This document shows positions 22,680 to 32,736 of a stretch of DNA of 64,000 bases, piece by piece. Source of the DNA: an uncultured Clostridia bacterium (GTDB lineage: Bacteria > Bacillota > Clostridia > Oscillospirales > Acutalibacteraceae); contig CANQGK010000004.1 of NCBI GenBank assembly GCA_947623175.1, positions 1 through 64,000 of the forward strand, in the 5' to 3' direction. The translations under genes were made by a program, and so were the position numbers. Position 1 is the stretch's first letter. Every line of letters begins with the position of its first letter. The notes under the pieces were generated by a model that saw only the letters and a list, made by a program, of their open reading frames with translations, searched no databases and was not told the DNA's origin.

Positions 22680-24170
22680 TTATTTTTTCAGCTTTTTCTT
22701 CTTTATAACGGTATAGGTAACCGCGGCGGCGGTAATAAGTATCGCAATGCCGCCCACTACAAAGGAAAGGATTATCGGTAAGGTAAAGAACTTGCTGTAA
22801 TATACCGGAACCTTGCGTTTTACGGTTTCGGTTTCGGTGACTTCCTTGTTTATGGGATCGGGAGTGACGATTATGGGTTCGGGAGTAACGGTGGTTACGT
22901 GCTCGTTTACAACGTATTGACTGCTGCCGCTCGAACCGCCGGAATTACCGCTTTGCGTGTTGGTACTGTTGTTATCATCCTCTTCTTCATCGGGATCGTC
23001 CGCTTCGAAGCTTGCCTGCACCTTATTCCAATCAAGCTTTTGAACCGTTTTGCCGCCGAACATTTTCTGACAGCGGTAATATATCGGCTTGGCTCCATTG
23101 AAAAGACCGTTTTCGCTTGCATACATCATTCCGAAATTTGCTTCGCCGTTCCAGGTATCCTCCTGACGGTATAATTCATCGTAGAACTCATATATCGTAC
23201 AGCCTATGACATGCTCGTCGTTATAAAAATCCTCCAGGCAATATACCAAAGGATCCCAATAAGAGCCGTCCTTCAATTTCGACTTAATAGCAGGATCCGA
23301 AGGATCTATAGGGAATCCTTCGCTGTCGAGTTTACAGCCGCTTAAAGTGTTGGTCCACATATTGCATTCGCAAATAATTATGGGCTTTTTATAGCGATTC
23401 CAAAGCTCCGTGCCCGCGTTAAAGAAATTAAGGCTTCTATCGGTGGGCTTGTAATTCGGGTTGCCGACGGAATACATATCGGAATACCAATCGCTTCCGG
23501 TGACATCCCATTCTATTCCGGCATCCTTTATATAGGTGAGAAAACCGTAGTGAATATAGGCTAAGTTAATTATGATCTTAACGTTGGGATTGCCGCTTCT
23601 GATGCCGCGCTGTGCCGCCCGTATCTGTTCGGCGATAATCCTTAGAGATTCCTGATCGTATTCGCTGACTTCCGTACCTGCTCCCTTGGCGCCGGTCCAG
23701 CCCATAAGTCCGACGTCCATTTCGTTGTCAAGCTGGATATAATCCGCCTTACCGCAGCCGTTTGTGCCGTCGTAACGCTTTGCGATAACCTGGAACCATT
23801 CTTCGATTTCCGTGGTGTCATAATGTACGGTAGGATCGTAGGTCTTGCCCGGAATGTAAACGATAAGCATTACCTTGATGCCGTACGCATTGCAAAGCAT
23901 AACGGTCTTATCAAGCGCGCTGACATTGCCGGTAGCGTCGATACGAAGCAGAGTCGCGCCCATTTCGGCAAGCTGATGAAGCTGTTCTTCGAGATTTCCG
24001 GTACTGTAGGAAGCGCCCCATTCCGGAGCATGCATAACGGATCCCCAATCAAAATCCTTGCGGTAGTTAAGCATAGGATCGCTTTCCGCCGCATTGGTGA
24101 ATACCATTGACGAGGTGACTATGCATACGATGGCGATAACAAGAGATAAAATTTTAATAAAAGTTTTCAT
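22680..24170 (-). CDS. Surface-anchored glycoside hydrolase-like protein (clan GH-A type TIM barrel)
   Basis: The 496-residue protein has a signal peptide (residues 1-28), a TIM-barrel-like catalytic part (about 35-385), a Ser/Gly/Asn-rich linker, and a C-terminal transmembrane helix with a basic end (KKKKLKK). Clan-A hallmarks are visible: an Asn-Glu pair in QLDNEMD as candidate acid/base near residue 157 and a Glu in IIICECNMW as candidate nucleophile near residue 272. The exact GH family and substrate are not clear. It is the last gene of the roughly 16 kb transport operon and would release oligosaccharides at the cell surface. Confidence 0.75.
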   Translation of the reverse strand: MKTFIKILSLVIAIVCIVTSSMVFTNAAESDPMLNYRKDFDWGSVMHAPEWGASYSTGNLEEQLHQLAEMGATLLRIDATGNVSALDKTVMLCNAYGIKVMLIVYIPGKTYDPTVHYDTTEIEEWFQVIAKRYDGTNGCGKADYIQLDNEMDVGLMGWTGAKGAGTEVSEYDQESLRIIAEQIRAAQRGIRSGNPNVKIIINLAYIHYGFLTYIKDAGIEWDVTGSDWYSDMYSVGNPNYKPTDRSLNFFNAGTELWNRYKKPIIICECNMWTNTLSGCKLDSEGFPIDPSDPAIKSKLKDGSYWDPLVYCLEDFYNDEHVIGCTIYEFYDELYRQEDTWNGEANFGMMYASENGLFNGAKPIYYRCQKMFGGKTVQKLDWNKVQASFEADDPDEEEDDNNSTNTQSGNSGGSSGSSQYVVNEHVTTVTPEPIIVTPDPINKEVTETETVKRKVPVYYSKFFTLPIILSFVVGGIAILITAAAVTYTVIKKKKLKK

Positions 24171-24217
24171 ATTTTTTCTCCAGTCTGCCTGATATAAAAT
24201 CAGACGGAAATTTTATT

Positions 24218-25201
24218 TCAGCCCACTATTCCGCTGCGTTCAATACCTTGGATAATTTGTTTTTGAAGCAGGACATAGAAGAGCAAAAGCGGTAATATAG
24301 CCAAAATTGCACCGGCGTTTTGGTTTATGCTTGAGCTGTAATCGCGCAGCTCGGGAGAAACAAGAAGCGAGTTTAATTCGAGTACCAATTGCGATAAGGT
24401 TCCTGTGGTACTGTTGAGAATCGAATAGTAAAAGGTATCGGTCCACTCCCAGGCGAAGGAAAGCGCAAATACAACCACCAGCATCGACCTTGCCATCGGA
24501 AGAATAATGCGAAAGAAGGTGTTCATCACGCCCGAACCGTCAACGTAAGCCGCCTCGATAAGCTCATTCGGAACGCCTGCGTAATACTGTCTGAGCAATA
24601 TTATGAAAATACCCGCGCGGAAGCTCAATCCCGTAAACGAAAGCAAAAGCATTGGCCAAACCGAATCGGTAAGATTTAAGGGCGAGCCGGAAATTGCCTT
24701 TATAATACCAAAAAAATCAAAAAAGCGGAAGGTTGAATAAAGCGGAATTGAAAGCGAAGCGATGGGGATCATCATGGAAACGACAACCAAAACCATAGTA
24801 AGCTTTGCCAACGGAAATTTAAACTTTGCAAGACCGTAGCCTACAAACGCCGCGGAGAAGGTTGCGCCGACGGCTACTATTACCGAAAACATAAAGGTCG
24901 AGCCCATCGCCTTAAAATAGTCGCTGAATCGCAAAATATCGGTATAACGCTCCAGCGTCCATTCCATGGGAATCAATTCAACCAAAACGTTATACAAATC
25001 GTTATCCGACATAAACGAGGAAAGTATTTTAAACAAAAACGGATAAAGAATTATATAAGCAAAGCCGAGAAGTAAAACGAAGGTGAGCAGCTTTACCGAA
25101 TACTCACGAAAAATTCTAATAAAAAACTGCTTGTTAAGTCGCCTTTTGGTTATTCGGCGATTACGCAAAAGCGGTTTTATACCATTTCTGTCGGCAGTCA
25201 T
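24218..25201 (-). CDS. Carbohydrate ABC transporter permease (MalG type), pair 2
   Basis: The 327-residue protein has six transmembrane segments and the ATPase-docking EAA loop ELIEAAYVDGSGVMNTFFRI, followed by LP. A basic N-terminal extension of about 35 residues precedes the first helix. It starts at ATG 25201, overlapping the stop of the MalF-type partner by four bases, with a GGAGG site. Together they form the channel of a type I sugar importer. No ATPase is encoded nearby, so a shared MsmX-like ATPase is expected to serve it. Confidence 0.92.
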   Translation of the reverse strand: MTADRNGIKPLLRNRRITKRRLNKQFFIRIFREYSVKLLTFVLLLGFAYIILYPFLFKILSSFMSDNDLYNVLVELIPMEWTLERYTDILRFSDYFKAMGSTFMFSVIVAVGATFSAAFVGYGLAKFKFPLAKLTMVLVVVSMMIPIASLSIPLYSTFRFFDFFGIIKAISGSPLNLTDSVWPMLLLSFTGLSFRAGIFIILLRQYYAGVPNELIEAAYVDGSGVMNTFFRIILPMARSMLVVVFALSFAWEWTDTFYYSILNSTTGTLSQLVLELNSLLVSPELRDYSSSINQNAGAILAILPLLLFYVLLQKQIIQGIERSGIVG

Positions 25202-26145
25202 AAACGGTACTCCTCCCTCTTAGCACGCTCCGATATTTTGGCGGCTAACACGATTACTCCGAAAATAACGAGCAATATGACGGCTATACACATAAAATAC
25301 ACAAGTGCCATAGCGGCGCCGTGACCGTAATAACCCCGGTTTATCGATATTTCTTTGATATAACCGGCAAGCTCGGTATTGTCTCTTGTAAGGCATTCGA
25401 TCATAGTGTAAATAAGATTTACTACCATGGTGGGAACAATGCTCGGCAGAGTGATCTTCCAGAAAACCTCCCACGAGGAAGCGCCCTCTACCTTTGCGGC
25501 TTCGTAAAGCTGGGGTGAAATCGACTGAATACCCGCAAGGTAGAACAGAATCTGAACGCCGGAGAGATTCATAATATCCATAATATTATTCGCCATATTC
25601 GATACGAATGAAATAAGCTCCGGACTGAAATTAAGGTTCTGCAAAAACTCGGTTATATCCCCTATCGCCGATACGACGGTGGAAGCGTCCGTAGTGGCGG
25701 AGCTGTCGGTCATAAAGGTCATGGCGGAATTGGTCTGGTCGATGGTGCTGAGCATCCCGACGCAAACTATAACCGGTAAAAAGAATATCGCGCGAAAAAC
25801 CGTTCTGCCAGGCACCTTGGAATTTAATATTACCGCGACAAACAGCGCGAATATCAAAATCATCGGCAGAGTTATAACCACGTCCTTGAGGTCATTAAAC
25901 AGTGTGGTCGCGAAGGTAGCGTCTACTCTGAAAATATAACGGAAATTTTCCCATCCGATAAACTTGGTGGTAATGCCGTTTGAAATGCCGACGTCAGAAA
26001 AAGCAAACCGTATTACGGTTACTATCATCTTGATAAGTATAAATACGGTACCGATCCAAAAGGGCAATACAAAAACCATTCCCCAAAGCTGGTTATTTCG
26101 CTTATCGACGGAGAATTTACGTTTTTCGGTCAATTGATTTTTCAT
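25198..26145 (-). CDS. Carbohydrate ABC transporter permease (MalF type), pair 2
   Basis: The protein has 315 residues and six transmembrane helices. An unusual periplasmic-side loop of about 60 residues between helices (around 145-205, ending DIMNLSGVQ) precedes the EAA motif QLYEAAKVEGASSWEVFWKI. It pairs with the MalG-type gene that overlaps its end. An AGGAGG site lies before the ATG, 12 bases after the DUF5696 stop. The inserted loop differs from the pair-1 protein and may contact a different partner than the usual binding protein. Confidence 0.92.
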   Translation of the reverse strand: MKNQLTEKRKFSVDKRNNQLWGMVFVLPFWIGTVFILIKMIVTVIRFAFSDVGISNGITTKFIGWENFRYIFRVDATFATTLFNDLKDVVITLPMILIFALFVAVILNSKVPGRTVFRAIFFLPVIVCVGMLSTIDQTNSAMTFMTDSSATTDASTVVSAIGDITEFLQNLNFSPELISFVSNMANNIMDIMNLSGVQILFYLAGIQSISPQLYEAAKVEGASSWEVFWKITLPSIVPTMVVNLIYTMIECLTRDNTELAGYIKEISINRGYYGHGAAMALVYFMCIAVILLVIFGVIVLAAKISERAKREEYRL

Positions 26146-26157
26146 TTGTAAATCCTC

Positions 26158-28779
26158 CTATTTTAAATTCAAATATCCTAAAGCGGGAACCGTTTTGCCG
26201 TTGTACTTGTAATCGGTGCTTGACTTGTTTACGCAGATTACCGAACCGTTTTCGAAGTAGGAAAGCGAGACGTCTGAGGAAAGCATTTCGTGCTTTACAA
26301 GTCGGGAACCGTCGGTGCCTTTAAGGGCGTCATAAATGTAATTGTAATACTCAACCGCGCGTTTTTTGAGATTTTCAAATCCGCAGGCGTAAAGATAATT
26401 AAAATCGGTAAGCTTTAACAGCTCTATATTGTCATATGCCAATATAAAGGCGGGCGAAGTTGCGGTTTCTATACAGCCGAGCACCTCGCGCATAGGCTCC
26501 TCGCTTAAGTTCACGGGTTCGCCGCTGTAAAAAACCTTGCCGCTTAAAACCAGCTGTAAAAACGGCACCGAAGCGGTTTCGCCTATAAGCGCGGAATTTC
26601 GCATGGGAATTTCCCTTACATAGCTTACGTAAGGCAGTACGTAGGAATTGGCACCCTTTACCGAAAGAGAGTATTCCTCGGAATATTCCTTTAAAATATC
26701 GGTAATATAATTTTTTGCCTGTACACGGTTTGTCGTATTCTTTTTTGAGTTGAAGTCCGAATTCAAATAGGTTCCGAATCCGGCTAAATCAACCGAATTT
26801 ACCCGGTATGATTTGCTTGATTTAAAGAAGCCCTTAAGCAATTTTGCGTATTTTGAAGGGGTGATTGTGAAATTGCTCGTATCTATTTTGCGGGTATTGA
26901 GATCCAAAGACGGAATACCCGAATAGGTCAAATCCAGGCGCTTTGCGGTATCGCGCTTTTTGTTGAAGGAATCGAAAAGCGTATTATTCGCGGTATAAAC
27001 GACGTCCTGCTCGAGATAAACCGGCACCGAACGGTTTTGACATTCGCTCAAAAGCTTTTTTAACTCCTTTTTGCCGCCGAGAGCCGAGGAGGTTTTAATC
27101 TTTTTGTTTAAGGAAGCGTCAAGTCCGTTTTTCTGCCAACCCGAAAGGAGCAAAACTGCGTCTTTTATGCCGTTTTCGGATAAATAATCCAAAATCTCGA
27201 GATTTTGCGCATAGGTGGTAAATTCCGCCTGCGATTTATACTTAAAGCCCAAAAAGGTATTGTCGTAAAGGGCGGTTCCGACGGTATTAAGCACAAATTT
27301 TGTATCGCTCTTGTCGGGATTGTCCTCAGCGCCGCTTTCGGTGAGCTTATCGCGATAAAGCGCCGCCATAGCCGAGTAATTTGCGGAATTGCCCGACAGA
27401 AAATAATACGACAGCGTAAAATCGGTATTGAAAAGATTGGTATCAAAGAGATAAACGGTTCTTGCGGAGCCCATCGACGCGGTCTTTTGATCTATGGTAA
27501 CCGCCATATTCGACGCGTAGGTAAAGGAATTGTAAGCGCAAAAATATCTGCTGTTGGGAGCGCCCAATCTCGTCGTGATCGCGCTTACTTCAGATCCGCT
27601 TTCGATAATCGTAAATATGCCCGAACCGTCATTTTTAACGACGCCGTATACGGGTAAATAGTATTGTTTTGTATCGGAAATAAAATCGTCGGGAATATTG
27701 GACTGATCCTCGCCGTAAACCGTGCCGGTTATTACCGGAGTCCGATTTGCGCCGGTTTGATTGATGTCTATTATCGAGCCCGAACCGTCGGGAATAAAGA
27801 TATAGCCGTTGCCATTCCCCGGTTTATCGGAAACGAAATAGGGCAAAACGTCGATGCCGAGCAGCTTAAAATTATTGCTGTCATAGCTTATGGAGCCGTA
27901 GGGAATATTTACTTTAAGCCCCTCGTCGGTAAGTATGTATTCGAGAGAAAGCTTAAAGTTCGGATGAAAATTAAGATCCTCCTCGAAGCTGTATTTTTCG
28001 GAATCGGCTTTGTACTGCTCCCTGGTATAACCGAGCTTTGCAAAGGTGTCGGTAAGCACCGACTGCTCGCGTTGGCTGAGCTCTGCGGGAACTATGTAAA
28101 GCACTTCCGATTTAAGCAGCGGATAGCTTGCTATAAGCTCCTTCACACGGTTTTCGTCCGAAATTTCCGAAATATCGTTGCGGGTGTAGTAATTTTCGAT
28201 AATATACGCATCCGATTCGGAAAGCTTGCTCATAATTTCCTTGTAATATTCTTCCGAAATTACCTTCGGGTAAAGCGGCTGAGGAATTTCTTCACCGATG
28301 GAATAATCCACCCGCGCGCCGTTTTCAAAGGTTTTAACGGAATATTGCCCCAAAGCCGCGCATTCGGTAGAGGAGAAAATCACCTGCGGCACGTTTTCGG
28401 GATCCACGTAGTTTATTACAAGCTGAGAATCGAGGCGCTCGGCTATCGCTCCGTTATAATACGGATCGGATTTTGCATTATACGGATTACTGCAATGGAA
28501 AACGCCGGATTTTTTGTCCAAAACGGCTATTGAGAGATTTTGCGTATGCAAATACAGCGAATAATTTTCGTTTTCGCATACAAGCTTCATCTCTTTTATC
28601 AAATCGTCCGCCGATTTATAATCGAAGGACGGTTCTTCGGCGGTACCCTCGATCGTAAGTATCGCCTCGCCCGTAAGCAGCGTATTACTCTCCCCGCCGC
28701 TCTTTTCCGCGCTTAAATTAACCGAAAGTCCGGAAAGCATAATCAGAAAAGAGAGAAACAATGCGATTTTTTTCTTCAT
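26158..28779 (-). CDS. DUF5696 domain surface protein, probable carbohydrate-active
   Basis: The 873-residue secreted protein has a signal peptide (residues 1-23) and no C-terminal membrane anchor. Its sequence pattern matches DUF5696, a family tied to sugar ABC operons and suspected to be glycoside-hydrolase-like. The first 400 residues appear beta-rich (for example NYSLYLHTQN, FIPDGSGSIID). The region from about 515 has barrel-type strand-helix alternation (AVLLLSGWQKNGLDASL, then VPVYLEQDVVY). No function is established. It is set between NHL-Yip1 and permease pair 2, with short 15- and 12-base gaps. Confidence 0.82.
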   Translation of the reverse strand: MKKKIALFLSFLIMLSGLSVNLSAEKSGGESNTLLTGEAILTIEGTAEEPSFDYKSADDLIKEMKLVCENENYSLYLHTQNLSIAVLDKKSGVFHCSNPYNAKSDPYYNGAIAERLDSQLVINYVDPENVPQVIFSSTECAALGQYSVKTFENGARVDYSIGEEIPQPLYPKVISEEYYKEIMSKLSESDAYIIENYYTRNDISEISDENRVKELIASYPLLKSEVLYIVPAELSQREQSVLTDTFAKLGYTREQYKADSEKYSFEEDLNFHPNFKLSLEYILTDEGLKVNIPYGSISYDSNNFKLLGIDVLPYFVSDKPGNGNGYIFIPDGSGSIIDINQTGANRTPVITGTVYGEDQSNIPDDFISDTKQYYLPVYGVVKNDGSGIFTIIESGSEVSAITTRLGAPNSRYFCAYNSFTYASNMAVTIDQKTASMGSARTVYLFDTNLFNTDFTLSYYFLSGNSANYSAMAALYRDKLTESGAEDNPDKSDTKFVLNTVGTALYDNTFLGFKYKSQAEFTTYAQNLEILDYLSENGIKDAVLLLSGWQKNGLDASLNKKIKTSSALGGKKELKKLLSECQNRSVPVYLEQDVVYTANNTLFDSFNKKRDTAKRLDLTYSGIPSLDLNTRKIDTSNFTITPSKYAKLLKGFFKSSKSYRVNSVDLAGFGTYLNSDFNSKKNTTNRVQAKNYITDILKEYSEEYSLSVKGANSYVLPYVSYVREIPMRNSALIGETASVPFLQLVLSGKVFYSGEPVNLSEEPMREVLGCIETATSPAFILAYDNIELLKLTDFNYLYACGFENLKKRAVEYYNYIYDALKGTDGSRLVKHEMLSSDVSLSYFENGSVICVNKSSTDYKYNGKTVPALGYLNLK

Positions 28780-28794
28780 GCGGCTCCGTCCTTT

Positions 28795-30924
28795 CTATGA
28801 TCTGTAAGAAATTTCCTGTGAAATATTTATAATAAGCGAAATCATTTTGCCTATTACGTTGGAAAATACCAAAAGTATAAAGAGTATAAATACTATACCG
28901 ATAATAGTAAGCAGGCTTACAAGAATATTTTTGCCCAGCGTATAATCGTGAACGGTCATCATGCCGCAGAAAATCAGCAGCAATACCCAAGCCAAAGTAA
29001 AGGCGGTAAACATAGCGAGTATATTAAGCTCGCTTTCCACCAAAACGTAGCTTATAAGCGTACAGGGTATGGTTAGCAAGGAATAAGGAACCGTAGCGTA
29101 GCCGACGGCTATATAAACGTCCTTAAATGAGCCCTTGCCGTTCATAAGCGTGGTAAAGCATACGTTTGATACGCACCATAACAACAGCGGGAAAAGCGTG
29201 TTTGCCAAGGCGGAAATTATAGTGGCGTCCTGCCCTTTTTGGAGATAGCATGCGCCGAGCGTCGAGAAAATCGCGCTGAAAGAGCCTATCGCATACAAAA
29301 CCGTAGCCGAACGGACGCTTCCGCGTTTTTCGAATTTCAAGCTCCAATAGCCCTTGAACGGGTGCGTCATAAGATAAAATCCGTAGAGCAATTCGTCCTT
29401 AAGCTTTCCCGTTGCCGCCTTTTCGGTCATCTTGTTGTTATACTTGCCTATAAAGCCCCAAAGCTTTATCAAAGCCAAAATCAAAACTACGACGGCGGCA
29501 AGTATGGGCATACCGTACTTATTTAAAAACTTTTTGCGTGAAAGCTCAAACGCCTTGCCCCAATAGGTTTTATTGTTGATAAGCTTGAAATAATGCATGG
29601 CGCGGCTGTAATCGCCTTCCTCGAGGGCAATTTTGCCGAGTCCCAAATAAGCCATATCGAAGTTATTGTTTTTAACGAGAATTTCCTGCCAGAGCTCGTC
29701 GGCTTTATCAAATTCTCGGTTATCCTGATAACCGATAACGCGATCGATCAAAATACCGTATTCGGTCTTAAGCGATACCGTTACGGTGGCGTCGGCGGAA
29801 TCGAGCGTGTAGAGATAATCGCCGTTAAACGCCATACCCTCAAGCTGAGTATAAACTCCGAGACCCGAGCCCTCTCCGCCGAAGGCGTAAAGGAGGTTGC
29901 CGTTTGAGTCGTAAACGAATATTTTGTGACCGCTGCTGTCAAGCAGGGCGTACATACCGTTGTCAAGCAAGGTAACGGCGGTAATTTCCGACGCGGGGGT
30001 ATCGTCATTGCTCGTATAAGCGTCAAATATAACGTCGCCTACCGGCGGAAAAAATCCGTTGCGCACCAAAACGTCGGTACCGGCGGGATTTATCTTTTTT
30101 ATAGGCGCGTACGCGCTGTCACTGCTGCGAGACTGAACCGACGAATAAAGCGAGTAGCGGTCTATCTGAGAGGAGGTCACATATACAAATCCCTTTTGAT
30201 CTACCGTAAGGTCGCTGAATTCCACCGGAACAAACTGAATACTGCGGGATATCTGCTCCTCGGTCATAAAAGCGCGCTTGATAAGCTCAAAAGCGTCCGC
30301 CGTTACCTGCTGTGCGCCGATAAAGCCCTCGAAGCTTCCGTCGCTGTCCAACGCTATGACTCCCATATTTGAGTTTTTGGAAACGACGTAAACGCGGTCC
30401 GCCCTGTCAACCGCGACGGCGATTGGATTGTACTTGAAGCCGTCGGGTAAAATGTCGGACGATAGGGGCGGCAGAATGTTTTTGAAATTAAAATTTTTAT
30501 CGAAGATCACAATACGCGAATTATTGGTATCGGCGACGTACAAATCGCCTTTTCCGGTCACGTATACGCCGGTGGGGGCGTCAAAGGTATCCTCTGCGCC
30601 GTCGGCGCCCTTAAAGCCGGTTATGATCTTAACCGAATTAAAATCGGTATCGGTAACAACAATGCGGTTATTTCCGGTATCGGCAAAAATTATATGCTTA
30701 CCGAGCTCGTCGTAATATATGTCCTTGGGAGCGTTAAGGGTGCCCGCTTCGCCGAATTCGGATATTTCATACAGCGAATCGTAGGCGGCGGGAGAAATTT
30801 GCATTTTGCCCTCATAAGAATAGGTATAGGTTTCGTTATTCGAAACCGCCGCGGCTCCTACGGAGGGTACGGCTATGCACAGCACCGCAAAGAGGACTAT
30901 GCATGATAAAATTTTTCTTTTCAT
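28795..30924 (-). CDS. NHL beta-propeller plus Yip1-domain membrane protein
   Basis: The 709-residue protein starts with a signal peptide (to about residue 26). Five or six NHL-type repeats follow (IIFADTGNNRIVV, LYVADTNNSRIVIF, then later units to about 380), forming an extracellular beta-propeller. A TPR-like helical part comes next (about 395-455, YLGLGKIALEEGDYSRAMHYF), then one transmembrane helix near 470 and a five-helix Yip1-type domain to the end. It starts at ATG 30924 after GGAGG; a TTG two codons earlier is less well spaced. The role is unknown, but the link to paired sugar permeases suggests a membrane scaffold or sensor for the importer. Confidence 0.82.
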   Translation of the reverse strand: MKRKILSCIVLFAVLCIAVPSVGAAAVSNNETYTYSYEGKMQISPAAYDSLYEISEFGEAGTLNAPKDIYYDELGKHIIFADTGNNRIVVTDTDFNSVKIITGFKGADGAEDTFDAPTGVYVTGKGDLYVADTNNSRIVIFDKNFNFKNILPPLSSDILPDGFKYNPIAVAVDRADRVYVVSKNSNMGVIALDSDGSFEGFIGAQQVTADAFELIKRAFMTEEQISRSIQFVPVEFSDLTVDQKGFVYVTSSQIDRYSLYSSVQSRSSDSAYAPIKKINPAGTDVLVRNGFFPPVGDVIFDAYTSNDDTPASEITAVTLLDNGMYALLDSSGHKIFVYDSNGNLLYAFGGEGSGLGVYTQLEGMAFNGDYLYTLDSADATVTVSLKTEYGILIDRVIGYQDNREFDKADELWQEILVKNNNFDMAYLGLGKIALEEGDYSRAMHYFKLINNKTYWGKAFELSRKKFLNKYGMPILAAVVVLILALIKLWGFIGKYNNKMTEKAATGKLKDELLYGFYLMTHPFKGYWSLKFEKRGSVRSATVLYAIGSFSAIFSTLGACYLQKGQDATIISALANTLFPLLLWCVSNVCFTTLMNGKGSFKDVYIAVGYATVPYSLLTIPCTLISYVLVESELNILAMFTAFTLAWVLLLIFCGMMTVHDYTLGKNILVSLLTIIGIVFILFILLVFSNVIGKMISLIINISQEISYRS

Positions 30925-30935
30925 ACACAAGCCTC

Positions 30936-31808
30936 CTAATCCTTCATGCCGGAGGTCGCAACCGTTTCGACAACGTTGCTTTGAACCGTAACGAAGACGA
31001 TTACGGGTACCAGCATCATAATAACGGTAGCCGCCGCCGCGGTGCCCTGACGCGCAATACCGCCCGCCATTATCTGCGAAAGCGCGTAGTTGAGGGTTTT
31101 AAGGTTTTCGCTTTGGATAAAGGTCGTGGCGCCCACTCCCCATAAGGATTGGAAAGAGAAGATAATGAGGGTAAGCCAGGCGGGCTTAACCAGCGGCATA
31201 ACGAGGCGCCAGAAAATGAGGCTGTGACCCGCGCCGTCGATATGAGCGGCTTCAATCAAAACGTCGGGTATGTTTGCCTCTATAAACTGCTTCATAAGGT
31301 ACAAGCCCAAAGAAGAGCCGAACGCCGGAACGATAAGCGCCCATTGGGTATTTATCATATGAAGCTTGCCCATAATCAAATAGTTGGGAATTCCGGTAAC
31401 CGCGGTCGAAAACATAAGCGAAAGAACTATTACCTGAAAAATAAATTCGCGACCCGGAAATTTGATTTTTGCCAATGCGTAGGCGCAAAGAGAGGAAATT
31501 ATAACATGTCCGCCCGTGCCGACTACGGCAACCGTAAGAGTATTTGCAAGGTATCTCGAAAAAGGCACCCAGCTGTCGCCCATCAGGGTAAACAGCGATT
31601 TAAAATTGGATAAATTGGGATTTTGCGGTAAAAAGGTAGGCGGATAAATCCACAATTCCGAAAGGGGCTTGAGCGAATTTGATACGGCGTAAACCATCGG
31701 CAATACCATAAACGCGCCTATAAGCACCAGAAAAATATTGATTACGATATTTCCGCCCAAGGAGCGGTTGAGGTATAATTTTTTATGCTTTCTTTTTTTA
31801 ATCGCCAA
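30936..31808 (-). CDS. Carbohydrate ABC transporter permease (MalG type), pair 1
   Basis: The 290-residue protein has six transmembrane segments and the EAA loop LIEAAHIDGAGHSLIFWRLV, followed by MPL. It starts at TTG 31808, about 10 bases after a strong AGGAGG; no in-frame ATG is near. It is immediately downstream of its MalF-type partner and clearly diverged from the second MalG-type gene of this operon, so the two pairs are not a recent duplication. Confidence 0.92.
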   Translation of the reverse strand: MAIKKRKHKKLYLNRSLGGNIVINIFLVLIGAFMVLPMVYAVSNSLKPLSELWIYPPTFLPQNPNLSNFKSLFTLMGDSWVPFSRYLANTLTVAVVGTGGHVIISSLCAYALAKIKFPGREFIFQVIVLSLMFSTAVTGIPNYLIMGKLHMINTQWALIVPAFGSSLGLYLMKQFIEANIPDVLIEAAHIDGAGHSLIFWRLVMPLVKPAWLTLIIFSFQSLWGVGATTFIQSENLKTLNYALSQIMAGGIARQGTAAAATVIMMLVPVIVFVTVQSNVVETVATSGMKD

Positions 31809-31823
31809 TTTTGCTATACCTCC

Positions 31824-32729
31824 TTAATCTCCCACTCCGGCGAGGAATTTTTGCATTATCTTGTTAAAGCCGATCATCATAAAGAAGAGTACCACGGCAA
31901 TTGCCGACGCATAGCCCATTTCAAAACGGGTTGAGCCGTAGTCGGTCAAATGGTTCATTATGGTGTGGGCGGCATAATCGGTAGTGGGATAACCGCACAA
32001 AGCCGTTATCGCAGGGCCTATGGAGAAGGATGAGGTAATGCTCATAAGCGAGCTGAACATCATTTGAGGGCGCAGCAGCGGCATGGTGATATACCACAGC
32101 TCCTGCCATCTGTTTTTGATGCCGTCAATCGCTCCGGCTTCGTAATAGGTTCTGTCGATCCCCTGAAAAGCCGCAATCAAGCTTAAAAAGCCGGTGCCGA
32201 GGCTGGTCCAAAGGGATATTATGATTATTACCCAGATCATATAATCGGGGTTTGTAAAAAACTGTATCGGCTCGGTAATAAAGCCCAAACGGGTAAGAAT
32301 GCTGTTGGCATAACCGTAATCGTCGCCGCTGAAGAAAATCGACCAGATAAGGTAGGCATTTCCCGAAATGGAGGGCGCGTAAAAAATCAAGGTGACGATC
32401 GATCGTATAACGGGCGAAAGCTCGTTAATAAACCAGGCGCATATAAGGCTCATCAAAAATCCGCCGGGGCCTAAAATGACTGCAAACACAATCGTGTTTT
32501 TTACACCGGTAACAAAAACACTGTCCGAAAAAAACAGTCTGCTGTAGTTGGCAAATCCCACAAATTTGGGCCACTCCAAAACGTTAAAGGAGGTGAAGCT
32601 GAAAATTATGGAAATTATAACGGGCAGAACCGTAAAGGTGAAAAAAATCAAGATATAGGGCAGTATAAATAAATATCCTATCTTTCCCCTGTTCATAGCC
32701 TGAAGTAAATTTTCACGCTTTTTTTTCAT
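31824..32729 (-). CDS. Carbohydrate ABC transporter permease (MalF type), pair 1
   Basis: This is a 301-residue, six-helix permease with an EAA loop (YYEAGAIDGIKNRWQELWYI). I choose ATG 32729, which follows the solute-binding-protein stop by 7 bases. The frame extends upstream to 32792 but that part lies inside the upstream gene. The ribosome-binding site is weak (GGATTGGATTG), which suggests coupling to the preceding gene. It would form a heterodimer with the next permease and receive sugar from the large binding protein. Confidence 0.9.
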   Translation of the reverse strand: MKKKRENLLQAMNRGKIGYLFILPYILIFFTFTVLPVIISIIFSFTSFNVLEWPKFVGFANYSRLFFSDSVFVTGVKNTIVFAVILGPGGFLMSLICAWFINELSPVIRSIVTLIFYAPSISGNAYLIWSIFFSGDDYGYANSILTRLGFITEPIQFFTNPDYMIWVIIIISLWTSLGTGFLSLIAAFQGIDRTYYEAGAIDGIKNRWQELWYITMPLLRPQMMFSSLMSITSSFSIGPAITALCGYPTTDYAAHTIMNHLTDYGSTRFEMGYASAIAVVLFFMMIGFNKIMQKFLAGVGD

Positions 32730-32736
32730 TATAGAA

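Noticed and set aside
27664-28533. A 289-codon frame antisense to the DUF5696 gene
   Set aside because: It has no family features and lies wholly inside a well-supported gene with a signal peptide and good start site.
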